Part shown: one piece after another, positions 55,508 to 63,040 of the stretch
Numbering within the stretch: position 1 is the first letter of the stretch
Layout: each line of letters opens with the position of its first letter
NCBI GenBank assembly: GCA_967755175.1
Contig: CBRAFO010000004.1
Span: 1-64,000 of the forward strand
DNA from: Rariglobus sp967755175
GTDB lineage: Bacteria; Verrucomicrobiota; Verrucomicrobiia; Opitutales; Opitutaceae
Direction of reading: 5' to 3'
Length of the DNA stretch: 64,000 nucleotides
The notes under the pieces: model-generated
Databases searched by the model: none
Told to the model about the DNA's origin: nothing
What the model saw: only the letters and a program-made list of their open reading frames with translations
Made by a program: the position numbers and the translations under genes

Positions 55508-56680
55508 ATGAGTGATTTCAAAACAAGGGTTGTCCGCTACTTCAAACGCGCCGGTGCCGGCTCGCTGCTGATCAGCATCATCATCCATAGCTTCGTCATC
55601 GGCGGCGCGACGGTTTACGTCATCAGCACGGTTAAACCCAACCGCACGCCCAAGTTCGCCAGCGGCGGTGGAGGCAATCCCGCTTCGTCCGTTCAACATC
55701 CGGTAAAGATGTCGAACACCCAGCCGAAACTCGAAAGCCTCACCAAGCGCCTCTCGGTTGACAGTCCTAACTCCGCCATTGCGCTACCCGACCTGCCCAA
55801 GGGCAATTCCGGCATTTCCGGTCCCTCCCTCGGCGAGGGTTTAGGCGGCAAGGGCCCGGGCGGACCCGGTATGGGCGCCGGCCCGAATCTCACCGGCCCA
55901 CTCATGCCCACGTTTGGGTTTCGTGAGCCCCAGGCGGGTGGCACGCTCGTCGGCCACTTCTACGACCTTAAGCAATTCCGCACGAAAAAACTCAACCCCA
56001 GGCTCGCCAAAATCGGCCCCGCCCTCCTGGCGATCGAGGAAGTGACCAGCTTTATCAAGACGGGCTGGTCCAGCAGTAGTCTCTCCGAGTTCTTCCAAGC
56101 CCCGACTACGCTGTATGCCACCCAGATCTTCGTGCCGGTCATGCCCGCCGACGAAGCGCCCAAGGCCTATGCCGTGGAAAAAGAGGTTAAGCCGATGTCT
56201 TGGATCGCTCACTACAAAGGCAAAGTAAGCCCACCCACCACCGGCTCTTACCGGTTTGTGGGGGCCGGTGACGACCTCATGGCGGTGCGTTTCGACGGTC
56301 GCCTGGTGCTCGATTGCGGCGGCAGCAAGGGGTCCACCTTCAAACCTGATCGCACTCGATCGCCCACCTACGCGTATAGCTACAAACAAAACGAGTGGAA
56401 CGTCGGCACCCGAGGTGGCTTCGTGGTGGGTAACAACATGGATCTGAAGGCCGGCCAGTTCTACGATATCGATATCGTATTTTCCGAGGGACCCGGAGGC
56501 CTCTTCTGCGCCATGCTCCTCTTTGAGCAAGCGGGCGTGGAGTATAAAAAAGACTCCAAAGGAAATCCCATTCTCCCGATTTTCCGCGTTGCGGATAGCA
56601 AGATGAAGCGTGCCGACACAGGTCCCGAGTTTATGGCCGACGGCCCCATTTGGCGCGCCGCAGCCATGCCGAAGAACTGA
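55508..56680 (+). CDS. TonB-like anchored protein with a PA14-like domain
   Basis: A 390-residue protein ending Exb operon 2. A basic start and one membrane helix (about 18-41, LLISIIIHSFVIGGATVYVI) resemble TonB. A Gly/Pro-rich spacer follows (about 50-140). Residues about 145-370 form a beta domain with YKGKVSPPTTGSYRFVGAGD and DLMAVRFDGRLVLDCG, the pattern of PA14 carbohydrate-binding modules. The arrangement suggests a motor-coupled periplasmic ligand-binding or wall-contacting protein; the function is inferred. Confidence 0.82.
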   Translation: MSDFKTRVVRYFKRAGAGSLLISIIIHSFVIGGATVYVISTVKPNRTPKFASGGGGNPASSVQHPVKMSNTQPKLESLTKRLSVDSPNSAIALPDLPKGNSGISGPSLGEGLGGKGPGGPGMGAGPNLTGPLMPTFGFREPQAGGTLVGHFYDLKQFRTKKLNPRLAKIGPALLAIEEVTSFIKTGWSSSSLSEFFQAPTTLYATQIFVPVMPADEAPKAYAVEKEVKPMSWIAHYKGKVSPPTTGSYRFVGAGDDLMAVRFDGRLVLDCGGSKGSTFKPDRTRSPTYAYSYKQNEWNVGTRGGFVVGNNMDLKAGQFYDIDIVFSEGPGGLFCAMLLFEQAGVEYKKDSKGNPILPIFRVADSKMKRADTGPEFMADGPIWRAAAMPKN

Positions 56681-57005
56681 CGTGAACGGGGACGGAATGG
56701 GCAGGCCTGCTCGTTCCGCCACCCGGTGTAGTGCGCATAGCTATAGGTTTGAGTGGAGCGGCGGCGTCCCCGCCGCCGGACGGCGCCTGAGCGCGCTCGC
56801 CTATCAACCGCCATTGGCAGGACTGGCGTCCTGTGCGGCTACGGGGACGTCGCGCCGCTCCCGTCTCACGGTCGGGCTGCTTCCCATTCGACGCATGAAC
56901 TGCACCGTGATCGCCTGAGTTGCGGAGGGAGGCGCCGGTTTTGGCCTGCTCCTCCTCCCTCACTCAGTGACGCGCCCACGACCGTCGCTGGTGGCACGCT
57001 ACGCC
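56681..57005. other. Intergenic region with a REPIN-like inverted repeat
   Basis: 325 bp between convergent genes. It contains an imperfect inverted pair with arms near 56755-56777 (GGAGCGGCGGCGTCCCCGCC) and 56838-56862. No gene or RNA seen. The pair may be a degraded mobile element and may also end transcription from both sides. Confidence 0.6.
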
Positions 57006-58124
57006 TCAGAAAATGCTTTTACGAAAAATCTGATCGTCGAAAAAGCTCAGATCCCAGCTGACGCGCCACGAAATCACCGGGACGCCGTGCATAAACTGGA
57101 TCGGCAGCCACAGGTAACGGCCATCGATCGCGTTCTCTTCACACCAGCGGTCGGCGACAAAGATAAATGCATCCGGACGGCCCGCGACCGGCAGGATGTA
57201 GGCCGATTGCCCGCCAAAAGTGTGGGCGATTTCCGCCCCCGTTCCGAGACACGGGTTTCCCAGTTCTTCCCAAGGCCCCCAGATCGAATCGGCCACGGAC
57301 ACGCGAGCCTCGTTGGCCGCCCAACCCGTGCAACTGGAGCTAAACAGGTAATAGCGTCCGCGCCACTTCATGAGTGACGGCGCCTCATGGAAACGCCCGG
57401 GGAGCACTCGCACGTAGCGGCCCGCCGGACGCGTGTAATCATCGCTCAGTTGCGAGATGTGCAGCGTGCCGTTGGCCTCGGAGGCATACAGGTGATACGC
57501 AGTGCCGTCGTCATCGACGAAGAGCGTCTGGTCGCGCGCCATCTGCCCGCCGGCGAAGTCGCGGCGAAAAAGGATCTGCTTGGGATAATACGGCAGCGGG
57601 CCGCCGGGCAGTTCCAGCTTGGCCAAGGCGGCCTCCTCGGCGGCATCGAGCGGACGGCGCTGGTCGGCGGACACGTTGTCTGGCCACACGCCGGCGTTGG
57701 GCCGGAAGGTGCCGATAAAGCGAAACGGGCCGGCAGGCGCGTCGGCCACGGCCACGCCGCTGCGAGAGCCGCCGTAGCCGCCGTCGAGCGGCTCGTGGTG
57801 GAACCACATGACGAACCGGCGCGTAGCCGCGTTATAGATCACCTTCGGGCGCTCGATGATACAGCCGCGCGCGAGGTCGTGCGCAGGATCATCAGATACG
57901 GCGAGGGCGATGCCTGCGTCGGTCCAGCGATAGAGATCGCGCGAGGTGTAAACGTGCACGCCAACGTGCGCATTGTTGCCTGCCAGGCCGGCGATCTTGT
58001 GCTCGCCGAACCAGTAGTAAACCCCTTCGTGGAAAAGGAAGCCCGGACCGTGCGCGTTAATCGCCACACCTTGGTCATCGAGCCAGACTTCACCTGGACG
58101 GAAATTTTCGCGGTCGTTTTTCAT
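57006..58124 (-). CDS. GH43 family glycoside hydrolase
   Basis: A 372-residue five-bladed beta-propeller glycosidase. The start FRPGEVWLDDQGVAINAHGPGFLFHEGVYYWFGEH and repeated blade motifs (ARDQTLFVDDDGTAYHLYAS; HEAPSLMKWRGRYYLFSSSCTG), shown in part, match GH43 enzymes that act on galactans or arabinans; the conserved acidic residues in these motifs would be catalytic. There is no signal peptide, so a cytoplasmic substrate is likely. It lies 117 nt downstream of an amidohydrolase of the same strand. Confidence 0.87.
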   Translation of the reverse strand: MKNDRENFRPGEVWLDDQGVAINAHGPGFLFHEGVYYWFGEHKIAGLAGNNAHVGVHVYTSRDLYRWTDAGIALAVSDDPAHDLARGCIIERPKVIYNAATRRFVMWFHHEPLDGGYGGSRSGVAVADAPAGPFRFIGTFRPNAGVWPDNVSADQRRPLDAAEEAALAKLELPGGPLPYYPKQILFRRDFAGGQMARDQTLFVDDDGTAYHLYASEANGTLHISQLSDDYTRPAGRYVRVLPGRFHEAPSLMKWRGRYYLFSSSCTGWAANEARVSVADSIWGPWEELGNPCLGTGAEIAHTFGGQSAYILPVAGRPDAFIFVADRWCEENAIDGRYLWLPIQFMHGVPVISWRVSWDLSFFDDQIFRKSIF

Positions 58125-58241
58125 GATTCCGGACTGAGTTCAATGGGAACTCCCGGGCGATGATGCAAGAGCCCGCAGAGCGGACGTTATGCGGTAAACG
58201 CAGCCGAATCCGTTGTCCCCCGTGTCAGGCCGATAGACAGC

Positions 58242-59096
58242 TCAACCCGTGCAGCCAGGCAAACGATAGATCCGCTCAGCGTTGCCGCCCATGATTGCGG
58301 CCCGCTCCTGCTCCGCCAACGGAGCGATCCAGTCCTCGACGGTTTGCTTCCAACGCCCGTAGGTCACACCGGCCAGACACACCGGCCAGTCGGTGCCATA
58401 GAGCAGGCGTTGCGGACCAAACGCGTCGAGCACCACGTCGAAGTAGGGATTGAGCTGCGCCGGCGTCCACGTGCGCACATCGGCCTCCGTCACCATGCCC
58501 GAGAGCTTGCACGCGACGTTCGGACGGCGAGCGAGTTCGCGGATATTTTTCGTCCATGGCTCCAGCTCACCCGCGGCAATGCGCGGCTTGGCAATGTGAT
58601 CGAGCACGAACACCTGATTCGGATGCCGGTCAACGAATGTGATCGTGTCGGGCAGATGACGCTCAAAAACCAAAATGTCGTAAACCAGCCCGCAACGCGT
58701 GAGCGCCTCGATGCCACGATTAAAATCGGCGCGCAGCATGTAGCGGTCATCCGCCTCGTCGTGCAAAACGTGACGCACTCCGCGCAGCTTGGGATGCGCA
58801 ACAAGCGGCTCCAAGATCGCGTCGATCACCGGATCGATCAACGGCACCCAGCCCACCACGCCGTGGATAAACGCATGCTCAGCGGCGAAGCCGAGCAGCC
58901 ACTGGGTTTCCTCCAGCGACTGACGGGCATGCACGGAAATCACGCCATCCACACCCGCGCCCGCCACCTCGGCCGCGAGGTCAACCGGCAGGAAATCCCG
59001 CTGGATCACGGTCCAATCACGAGGAATCCACGCATGATCAACCGGGCTGTAATGCCAAAAATGGTGATGGGAATCGATGACCGGCATAGCAGGCAT
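58242..59096 (-). CDS. Amidohydrolase-type sugar lactonase (L-fuconolactonase-like)
   Basis: A 284-residue TIM-barrel hydrolase of the group that opens sugar acid lactones such as L-fucono-1,5-lactone. The start PVIDSHHHFWHYSPVDHAWI, GVRHVLHDEAD, FVLDHIAKP and the end LLYGTDWPVCL are typical. In the oxidative fucose route it would act on the lactone made by a sugar dehydrogenase. An aldo/keto reductase, a zinc dehydrogenase and a mutarotase lie next to it. Confidence 0.87.
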   Translation of the reverse strand: MPAMPVIDSHHHFWHYSPVDHAWIPRDWTVIQRDFLPVDLAAEVAGAGVDGVISVHARQSLEETQWLLGFAAEHAFIHGVVGWVPLIDPVIDAILEPLVAHPKLRGVRHVLHDEADDRYMLRADFNRGIEALTRCGLVYDILVFERHLPDTITFVDRHPNQVFVLDHIAKPRIAAGELEPWTKNIRELARRPNVACKLSGMVTEADVRTWTPAQLNPYFDVVLDAFGPQRLLYGTDWPVCLAGVTYGRWKQTVEDWIAPLAEQERAAIMGGNAERIYRLPGCTG

Positions 59097-59121
59097 ACGG
59101 ATTGGTTAGTAAAGTGCCGTC

Positions 59122-59200
59122 AAAGTGTGGCCGGCGCCCCCGCCGGCCAACGGGCGGGCAACGCACTCCTGCAGGCCGGCGAGGGCACCGGCCACACTTT
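59122..59200. repeat. REPIN-like element: 25/27-bp inverted repeat
   Basis: Arms 59122-59148 (AAAGTGTGGCCGGCGCCCCC and CGCCGGCC) and 59174-59200 pair at 25 of 27 positions around a 25-bp spacer. It sits between two genes of the sugar operon, where it would form a hairpin in the mRNA. Confidence 0.85.
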
Positions 59201-59209
59201 ACCGAAGTC

Positions 59210-60229
59210 TCAGAGTTCGACGTGAATCTTGGTGATCGCTCCCGGATTGGCCGACCACGCCGCAAGCGCCTCGCCGGATTCGGCGAATGGCACCGTGCGC
59301 GTGATCGTGTCTTCGATCGGATAACGGCCCGCCTCCAACATCGTCACCACGTCGCGGAAGTCATCGGGCGTGGCGTTGCGTGATCCCATGATATCGAGTT
59401 CCTTCATCACGAAATACTTCGTCTCGTAGGATACCGGGGCCTTGGCGTAGCCGATGTAAACCACGCGTCCAGCGAAGCACACTTCGTCCACGGCGGCCAC
59501 AAACGTCGCCGGGTTGCCAACAGCCTCAATGGCCACATCTGGGCCGTGTCCGTCGGTGAGCGCGAGCAGGCGTTCGTGCAGGTTTTCGGTGCGCGAGTTG
59601 ATGACGTGCGTCGCACCGGCCTTCTTGGCGATGGCGAGCTTCGCGTCTTCGATATCCACCGCAATGACCGTAGCGCCACGATGCAGACCGGCGGCGGCGA
59701 TGGCGCCGAGGCCGATCATGCCGCAACCGAACACCAGCACGGTATCGGTCGCAGCCACGCGTCCGCGTGAGACGGCGTGAAAGCCAACGGCGAGCGGTTC
59801 CACGAGGGCAAGTTCGCGCAGGCCGAGCTTCGAGGAGGACACGAGTTTTTGCCACGGAGCGACGATGTAGTCGGTGAACGCGCCGTCTTGCTGCACGCCG
59901 AGGGTCTGGTTGTAGCGGCAGGCGTTGAACCGTTTCTGGCGGCACGAGCTGCATTTCCCGCAGGTCGTGTAAGGCGTGACCGTAACGGCCTGGCCGATGG
60001 AAAACGCAGCAGGCACGCCAGTGGTCACCGCCTCGATTACCGCGGCGATTTCGTGGCCGGGAATGCGAGGATACGAGACCAGCGGATTGCCGCCACGGAA
60101 AGTGCTGAGGTCGGAGCCGCAGAAGCCGAGGCGACGAACGCGCAGGAGCACTTCGCCCGGAGCGGGCGTGGGAGTGGGCTTTTCGCCGTAGGAGAACTGG
60201 CCGGGAGCGTCGATGAGCAGGGTTTTCAT
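59210..60229 (-). CDS. Zinc-dependent sugar/alcohol dehydrogenase (MDR family)
   Basis: A 339-residue medium-chain dehydrogenase. Catalytic zinc ligands appear in FCGSDLSTFRGG and PRIPGHEIA; the structural zinc Cys cluster is CGKCSSCRQKRFNAC; the NAD site is VFGCGMIGLGAIA. Relatives act on L-threonine, sorbitol or sugar acids. It belongs to the sugar operon and may oxidise L-fucose, a related sugar, or a keto-deoxy acid. The start at 60229 gives MKTLLIDAPG. Confidence 0.87.
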   Translation of the reverse strand: MKTLLIDAPGQFSYGEKPTPTPAPGEVLLRVRRLGFCGSDLSTFRGGNPLVSYPRIPGHEIAAVIEAVTTGVPAAFSIGQAVTVTPYTTCGKCSSCRQKRFNACRYNQTLGVQQDGAFTDYIVAPWQKLVSSSKLGLRELALVEPLAVGFHAVSRGRVAATDTVLVFGCGMIGLGAIAAAGLHRGATVIAVDIEDAKLAIAKKAGATHVINSRTENLHERLLALTDGHGPDVAIEAVGNPATFVAAVDEVCFAGRVVYIGYAKAPVSYETKYFVMKELDIMGSRNATPDDFRDVVTMLEAGRYPIEDTITRTVPFAESGEALAAWSANPGAITKIHVEL

Positions 60230-60251
60230 GGGTATAGGCAGGCGGCGGGGC

Positions 60252-61187
60252 TCAGTTGTTCTCGGGACGGCCGGAGGACCAAGTGAGGTTGTGCACGGGC
60301 TTGAGGATCGCGAGGACATCGGCGAGCAGCGCATGGTCGAGGGGCGCCTCGGCGTCCGAGATGTTTTGCAACACGCGCGCCGGGCTGGCGGTCCCGACGA
60401 TGTGCGTGTGGAGCTCGGGATGAGCCATCGAGTATTGGAGCGCGAGTTTGCCGAGATCGGCACCGCGGGCGCGACACAGGGCGGCGGCTTCGGCACACTT
60501 CTCACGAAGCGCGGCCGGCGCGGGGTGCCACGAGGGCGGACCTTCGTTGCTCAGCAGGCGCATGGCGAGCGGGGCGGAGTTGAAGATGCCGACGTTTTTC
60601 TCGCGCAGATAGGGCAGCATATCGGCGAGCGCGGTGTCGTTGAGGCAGTAGTGGCAGTAGCTCTGGATCTGATCCACCGGCGCGCGATCCATCACCTGTT
60701 TATACAATCGCACGGGCAGGCAGGAGATGCCCACGAAGCGAACTTTCCCTTGGGCCTGGAGCTTGCGGAGAGCGGGAATGGTCTCGTTGACGATCTGGTC
60801 AACGTTACCGAATTCCATGTCGTGGACCTGGATGAAATCGATCATTTCCACGCCGATGCGGGCGAGGCTCTCGTCCACGCTGCGGGTGACGCGTTCAGCG
60901 GAGAAATCGAAGTCAGCGATGGTCGGGCCGTAACGAGCCACCTTGGTCGCGAGGATGTAACGGTCGCGGGTAATGCCTTTCAGCGCTTTGCCGAGAACGG
61001 TCTCGGCCTTCGTCGCGCCGTAGTAGGGAGCGGTGTCGATCAAGTTGATCCCGTTATCGAGGGCGACATGGACGGAGCGAATGCCCTCCGCTTCGTCGAT
61101 ATCACGGAAGGCAGAGCCGAGGGACGAGCCGCCGTAGGCGAGTGCGGAGACTTTGACGCCCGTGGCGCCGAGAGTGCGGTATTGCAT
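60252..61187 (-). CDS. Aldo/keto reductase (L-fucose/L-galactose dehydrogenase-like)
   Basis: A 311-residue TIM-barrel oxidoreductase. The start YRTLGATGVKVSALAYGGSS, the catalytic DTAPYYG (Tyr) and ATKVAR (Lys), and the IQVHD motif match the branch with D-threo-aldose 1-dehydrogenase and L-galactose dehydrogenase, which produce a lactone. This fits the adjacent lactonase. It lies 30 nt after a RbsD/FucU gene. Confidence 0.88.
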   Translation of the reverse strand: MQYRTLGATGVKVSALAYGGSSLGSAFRDIDEAEGIRSVHVALDNGINLIDTAPYYGATKAETVLGKALKGITRDRYILATKVARYGPTIADFDFSAERVTRSVDESLARIGVEMIDFIQVHDMEFGNVDQIVNETIPALRKLQAQGKVRFVGISCLPVRLYKQVMDRAPVDQIQSYCHYCLNDTALADMLPYLREKNVGIFNSAPLAMRLLSNEGPPSWHPAPAALREKCAEAAALCRARGADLGKLALQYSMAHPELHTHIVGTASPARVLQNISDAEAPLDHALLADVLAILKPVHNLTWSSGRPENN

Positions 61188-61217
61188 AGGGAGATGAACG
61201 GAGGGGGTGATGTTGGC

Positions 61218-61607
61218 TTAGGCCGATTCGAGGATGAGATTGCCGTATTGGGTGGTGTCGCCGGTGCGGATGAGACCGATGGCGTCCGGAACGCGTTTCT
61301 TTAGATCAACGTGCGACATAAACGTGATCGGCAGGCCCTCCAACGCGCCGAGATGGCGGGCTAGTTTTTCAGGAGAGTTGGCGGCCTGCACTTCCTCGGC
61401 GGCAAAAACGCGGCCAATGACAAAGTTCGGACGGAGCGCGGCGATCAACTGTGCCACGGTCGGAAGGTCATCGACCACCGAGAGATCGACCGTCTCGATC
61501 TCGGGCCAGAAGGGGAAACCCCGATCAGAGATGACCAGAGTGTTGGTGTGACGAACGCGGGCGAGGAGGTCCAAGACCGCGGGATTGAGGATACCGGTTT
61601 TGAGCAT
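61218..61607 (-). CDS. RbsD/FucU family sugar mutarotase
   Basis: A 129-residue protein that interconverts pyranose and furanose or alpha and beta forms of sugars such as ribose and fucose. The start MLKTGILNPAVLDLLARVRH and the TLVISDRGFPF motif with the catalytic His20 and Asp match the family. With a dehydrogenase, lactonase and regulator nearby, L-fucose or a related sugar is the probable substrate. Confidence 0.9.
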   Translation of the reverse strand: MLKTGILNPAVLDLLARVRHTNTLVISDRGFPFWPEIETVDLSVVDDLPTVAQLIAALRPNFVIGRVFAAEEVQAANSPEKLARHLGALEGLPITFMSHVDLKKRVPDAIGLIRTGDTTQYGNLILESA

Positions 61608-61679
61608 GGCGGGGATTGATCTCCATACTACCCGATCCCTGCCGCTCGGGAATGGCCGGGCTTGTCCCCGACATGGATA

Positions 61680-62561
61680 TTATTTGCGCGGCTGAGCGAT
61701 GCTGGCGTGGTGCCGAGCCTGGAAATCCCGGGGACTGCAACCGAAGGCGCGGTGGAAAATGCGAGAGAAGTGCAGCGCATCCCCAAACCCGGCTGCGGAG
61801 GCGGCTTCTTTCACCAACACCGGCTCGGTCGCGAGCAACCGCGCAGCGGTGTCGAGTTTGCGGCGCGTGAGATAACGCTGCGGCGTGTCGTGGCGGAACC
61901 GCGAGAAAAGCCGACAAAGGTGCGCGGGATCGACTTGAGCAGCGGCGGCCAGATCCGTGAGTGAATGCAGCTCCACGTGCCGCGTTTCGATAAGCCGCAA
62001 CGCGCGTTGCAACGTCTCCAGCGCACGCGACGAGCCCGCGACCGGCACCGCGCGCTCGCGGGCTTTGAGCAGCAGCAGCCGCAGATAACCTTGGGCAAAC
62101 TCCTGGCGGAGATCATGGGATTTCTGTGCTTCGCGGATCAGCTCCTCAAAGAGCAGTCGAGCTGCCTCAGGCTCGCGCACCACGACAAGCGAAGGCGACG
62201 CGATCCCGGCTTCGCGGCAGGCCGCGGGCGCACCACGACCAAAGAAATCGACAAAGTATTTCACCAGCGGCCGACGCGGGTCGCTCTCGATTTGATGAGG
62301 CACGCCGGGACCGTAACTAAAAATATGCCCCGGCTGGAGGCGGTGCCGATGGCCGTCCAACACAAGCGTGCCGGCGCCCTCGACCACAAACTCGATCACA
62401 TGGCAGAGGTAGCCCTCACGCACCACGCGGTAGCCCGGCAGGCAACGTTCGCGTCCGGCGCAGGCGACCACGAGGCCCGCCACAGAACGCGGCGCCATGT
62501 CGAGCGTGGCGTAGCTGGTGTCGGTGACTTGGGCGGAAAAAGCGGGAATCGAAGACGTCAT
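61680..62561 (-). CDS. AraC family transcriptional regulator
   Basis: A 293-residue regulator with an N-terminal cupin sensing domain (about 25-130, GHIFSYGPGVPHQIE) and a C-terminal pair of helix-turn-helix motifs (LTDLAAAAQVDPAHLCRLFS; VKEAASAAGFGDALHFSRIF; ending GCSPRDFQARH). It is transcribed in the same direction as the sugar genes and lies 72 nt upstream of the mutarotase gene, so it is the likely local regulator. A longer in-frame start at 62672 is possible. Confidence 0.92.
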   Translation of the reverse strand: MTSSIPAFSAQVTDTSYATLDMAPRSVAGLVVACAGRERCLPGYRVVREGYLCHVIEFVVEGAGTLVLDGHRHRLQPGHIFSYGPGVPHQIESDPRRPLVKYFVDFFGRGAPAACREAGIASPSLVVVREPEAARLLFEELIREAQKSHDLRQEFAQGYLRLLLLKARERAVPVAGSSRALETLQRALRLIETRHVELHSLTDLAAAAQVDPAHLCRLFSRFRHDTPQRYLTRRKLDTAARLLATEPVLVKEAASAAGFGDALHFSRIFHRAFGCSPRDFQARHHASIAQPRK

Positions 62562-62704
62562 CACGGGGGGGGCTTCGCGATGGCACGCGCGCCCTAAATC
62601 ATCGGGCAGAACTATCAGCGCGCCTCCCAGCCGGGCAATGCGCATCTCGGCCAACGTGTCTTCGTCTTCCACCCCGCCCTGCCCTCGCCCGCCCTACTCC
62701 AACG

Positions 62705-63040
62705 TCACTCTTCGATTCGCGGTTCGTTCCAACCCAACTGCTGACGCGCCTCGGGGCTGAGGCGCTCCGGCGTCCACAGCGGTTCCCAAACCAGGTTCAC
62801 CTCGGCACTCAAGACGCCTGGCACCGCCTCCGCCGCGGCTTGCACACCGTTCAAGATGACCTCGCCCGCCGGGCAATGCATTGAGGTCAGCGTCATGTTC
62901 ACACGGACCACGCCCTCCTCGATGACGATGTCGTAGATAAGGCCGAGGTCCTCAATACTCACGCCGAACTCCGGATCGTAAACCGACTTGAAGGCTTCGC
63001 GGAGCGTTTCGACGGAGAGAACAGGTAATGAGACATTCAT
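62705..63040 (-). CDS. DUF59/MIP18 family Fe-S assembly protein (SufT-like)
   Basis: A 111-residue protein of the DUF59 family. The DPEFGVSIEDLGLIYDI and TLTSMHCPAGEVI motifs, with the conserved Cys, match SufT/PaaD proteins, which help mature iron-sulfur proteins. It overlaps the upstream membrane-protein gene by 4 nt (ATGA). The sufE gene at 16197 is far away, so there is no local suf operon. Confidence 0.9.
   Translation of the reverse strand: MNVSLPVLSVETLREAFKSVYDPEFGVSIEDLGLIYDIVIEEGVVRVNMTLTSMHCPAGEVILNGVQAAAEAVPGVLSAEVNLVWEPLWTPERLSPEARQQLGWNEPRIEE

Noticed and set aside
61633..61675. Possible solo REP-like unit near the mutarotase gene
   Set aside because: Only a weak dyad (ATGGCCGGG with CCCCGACAT) is seen, below what would be expected to stand out.
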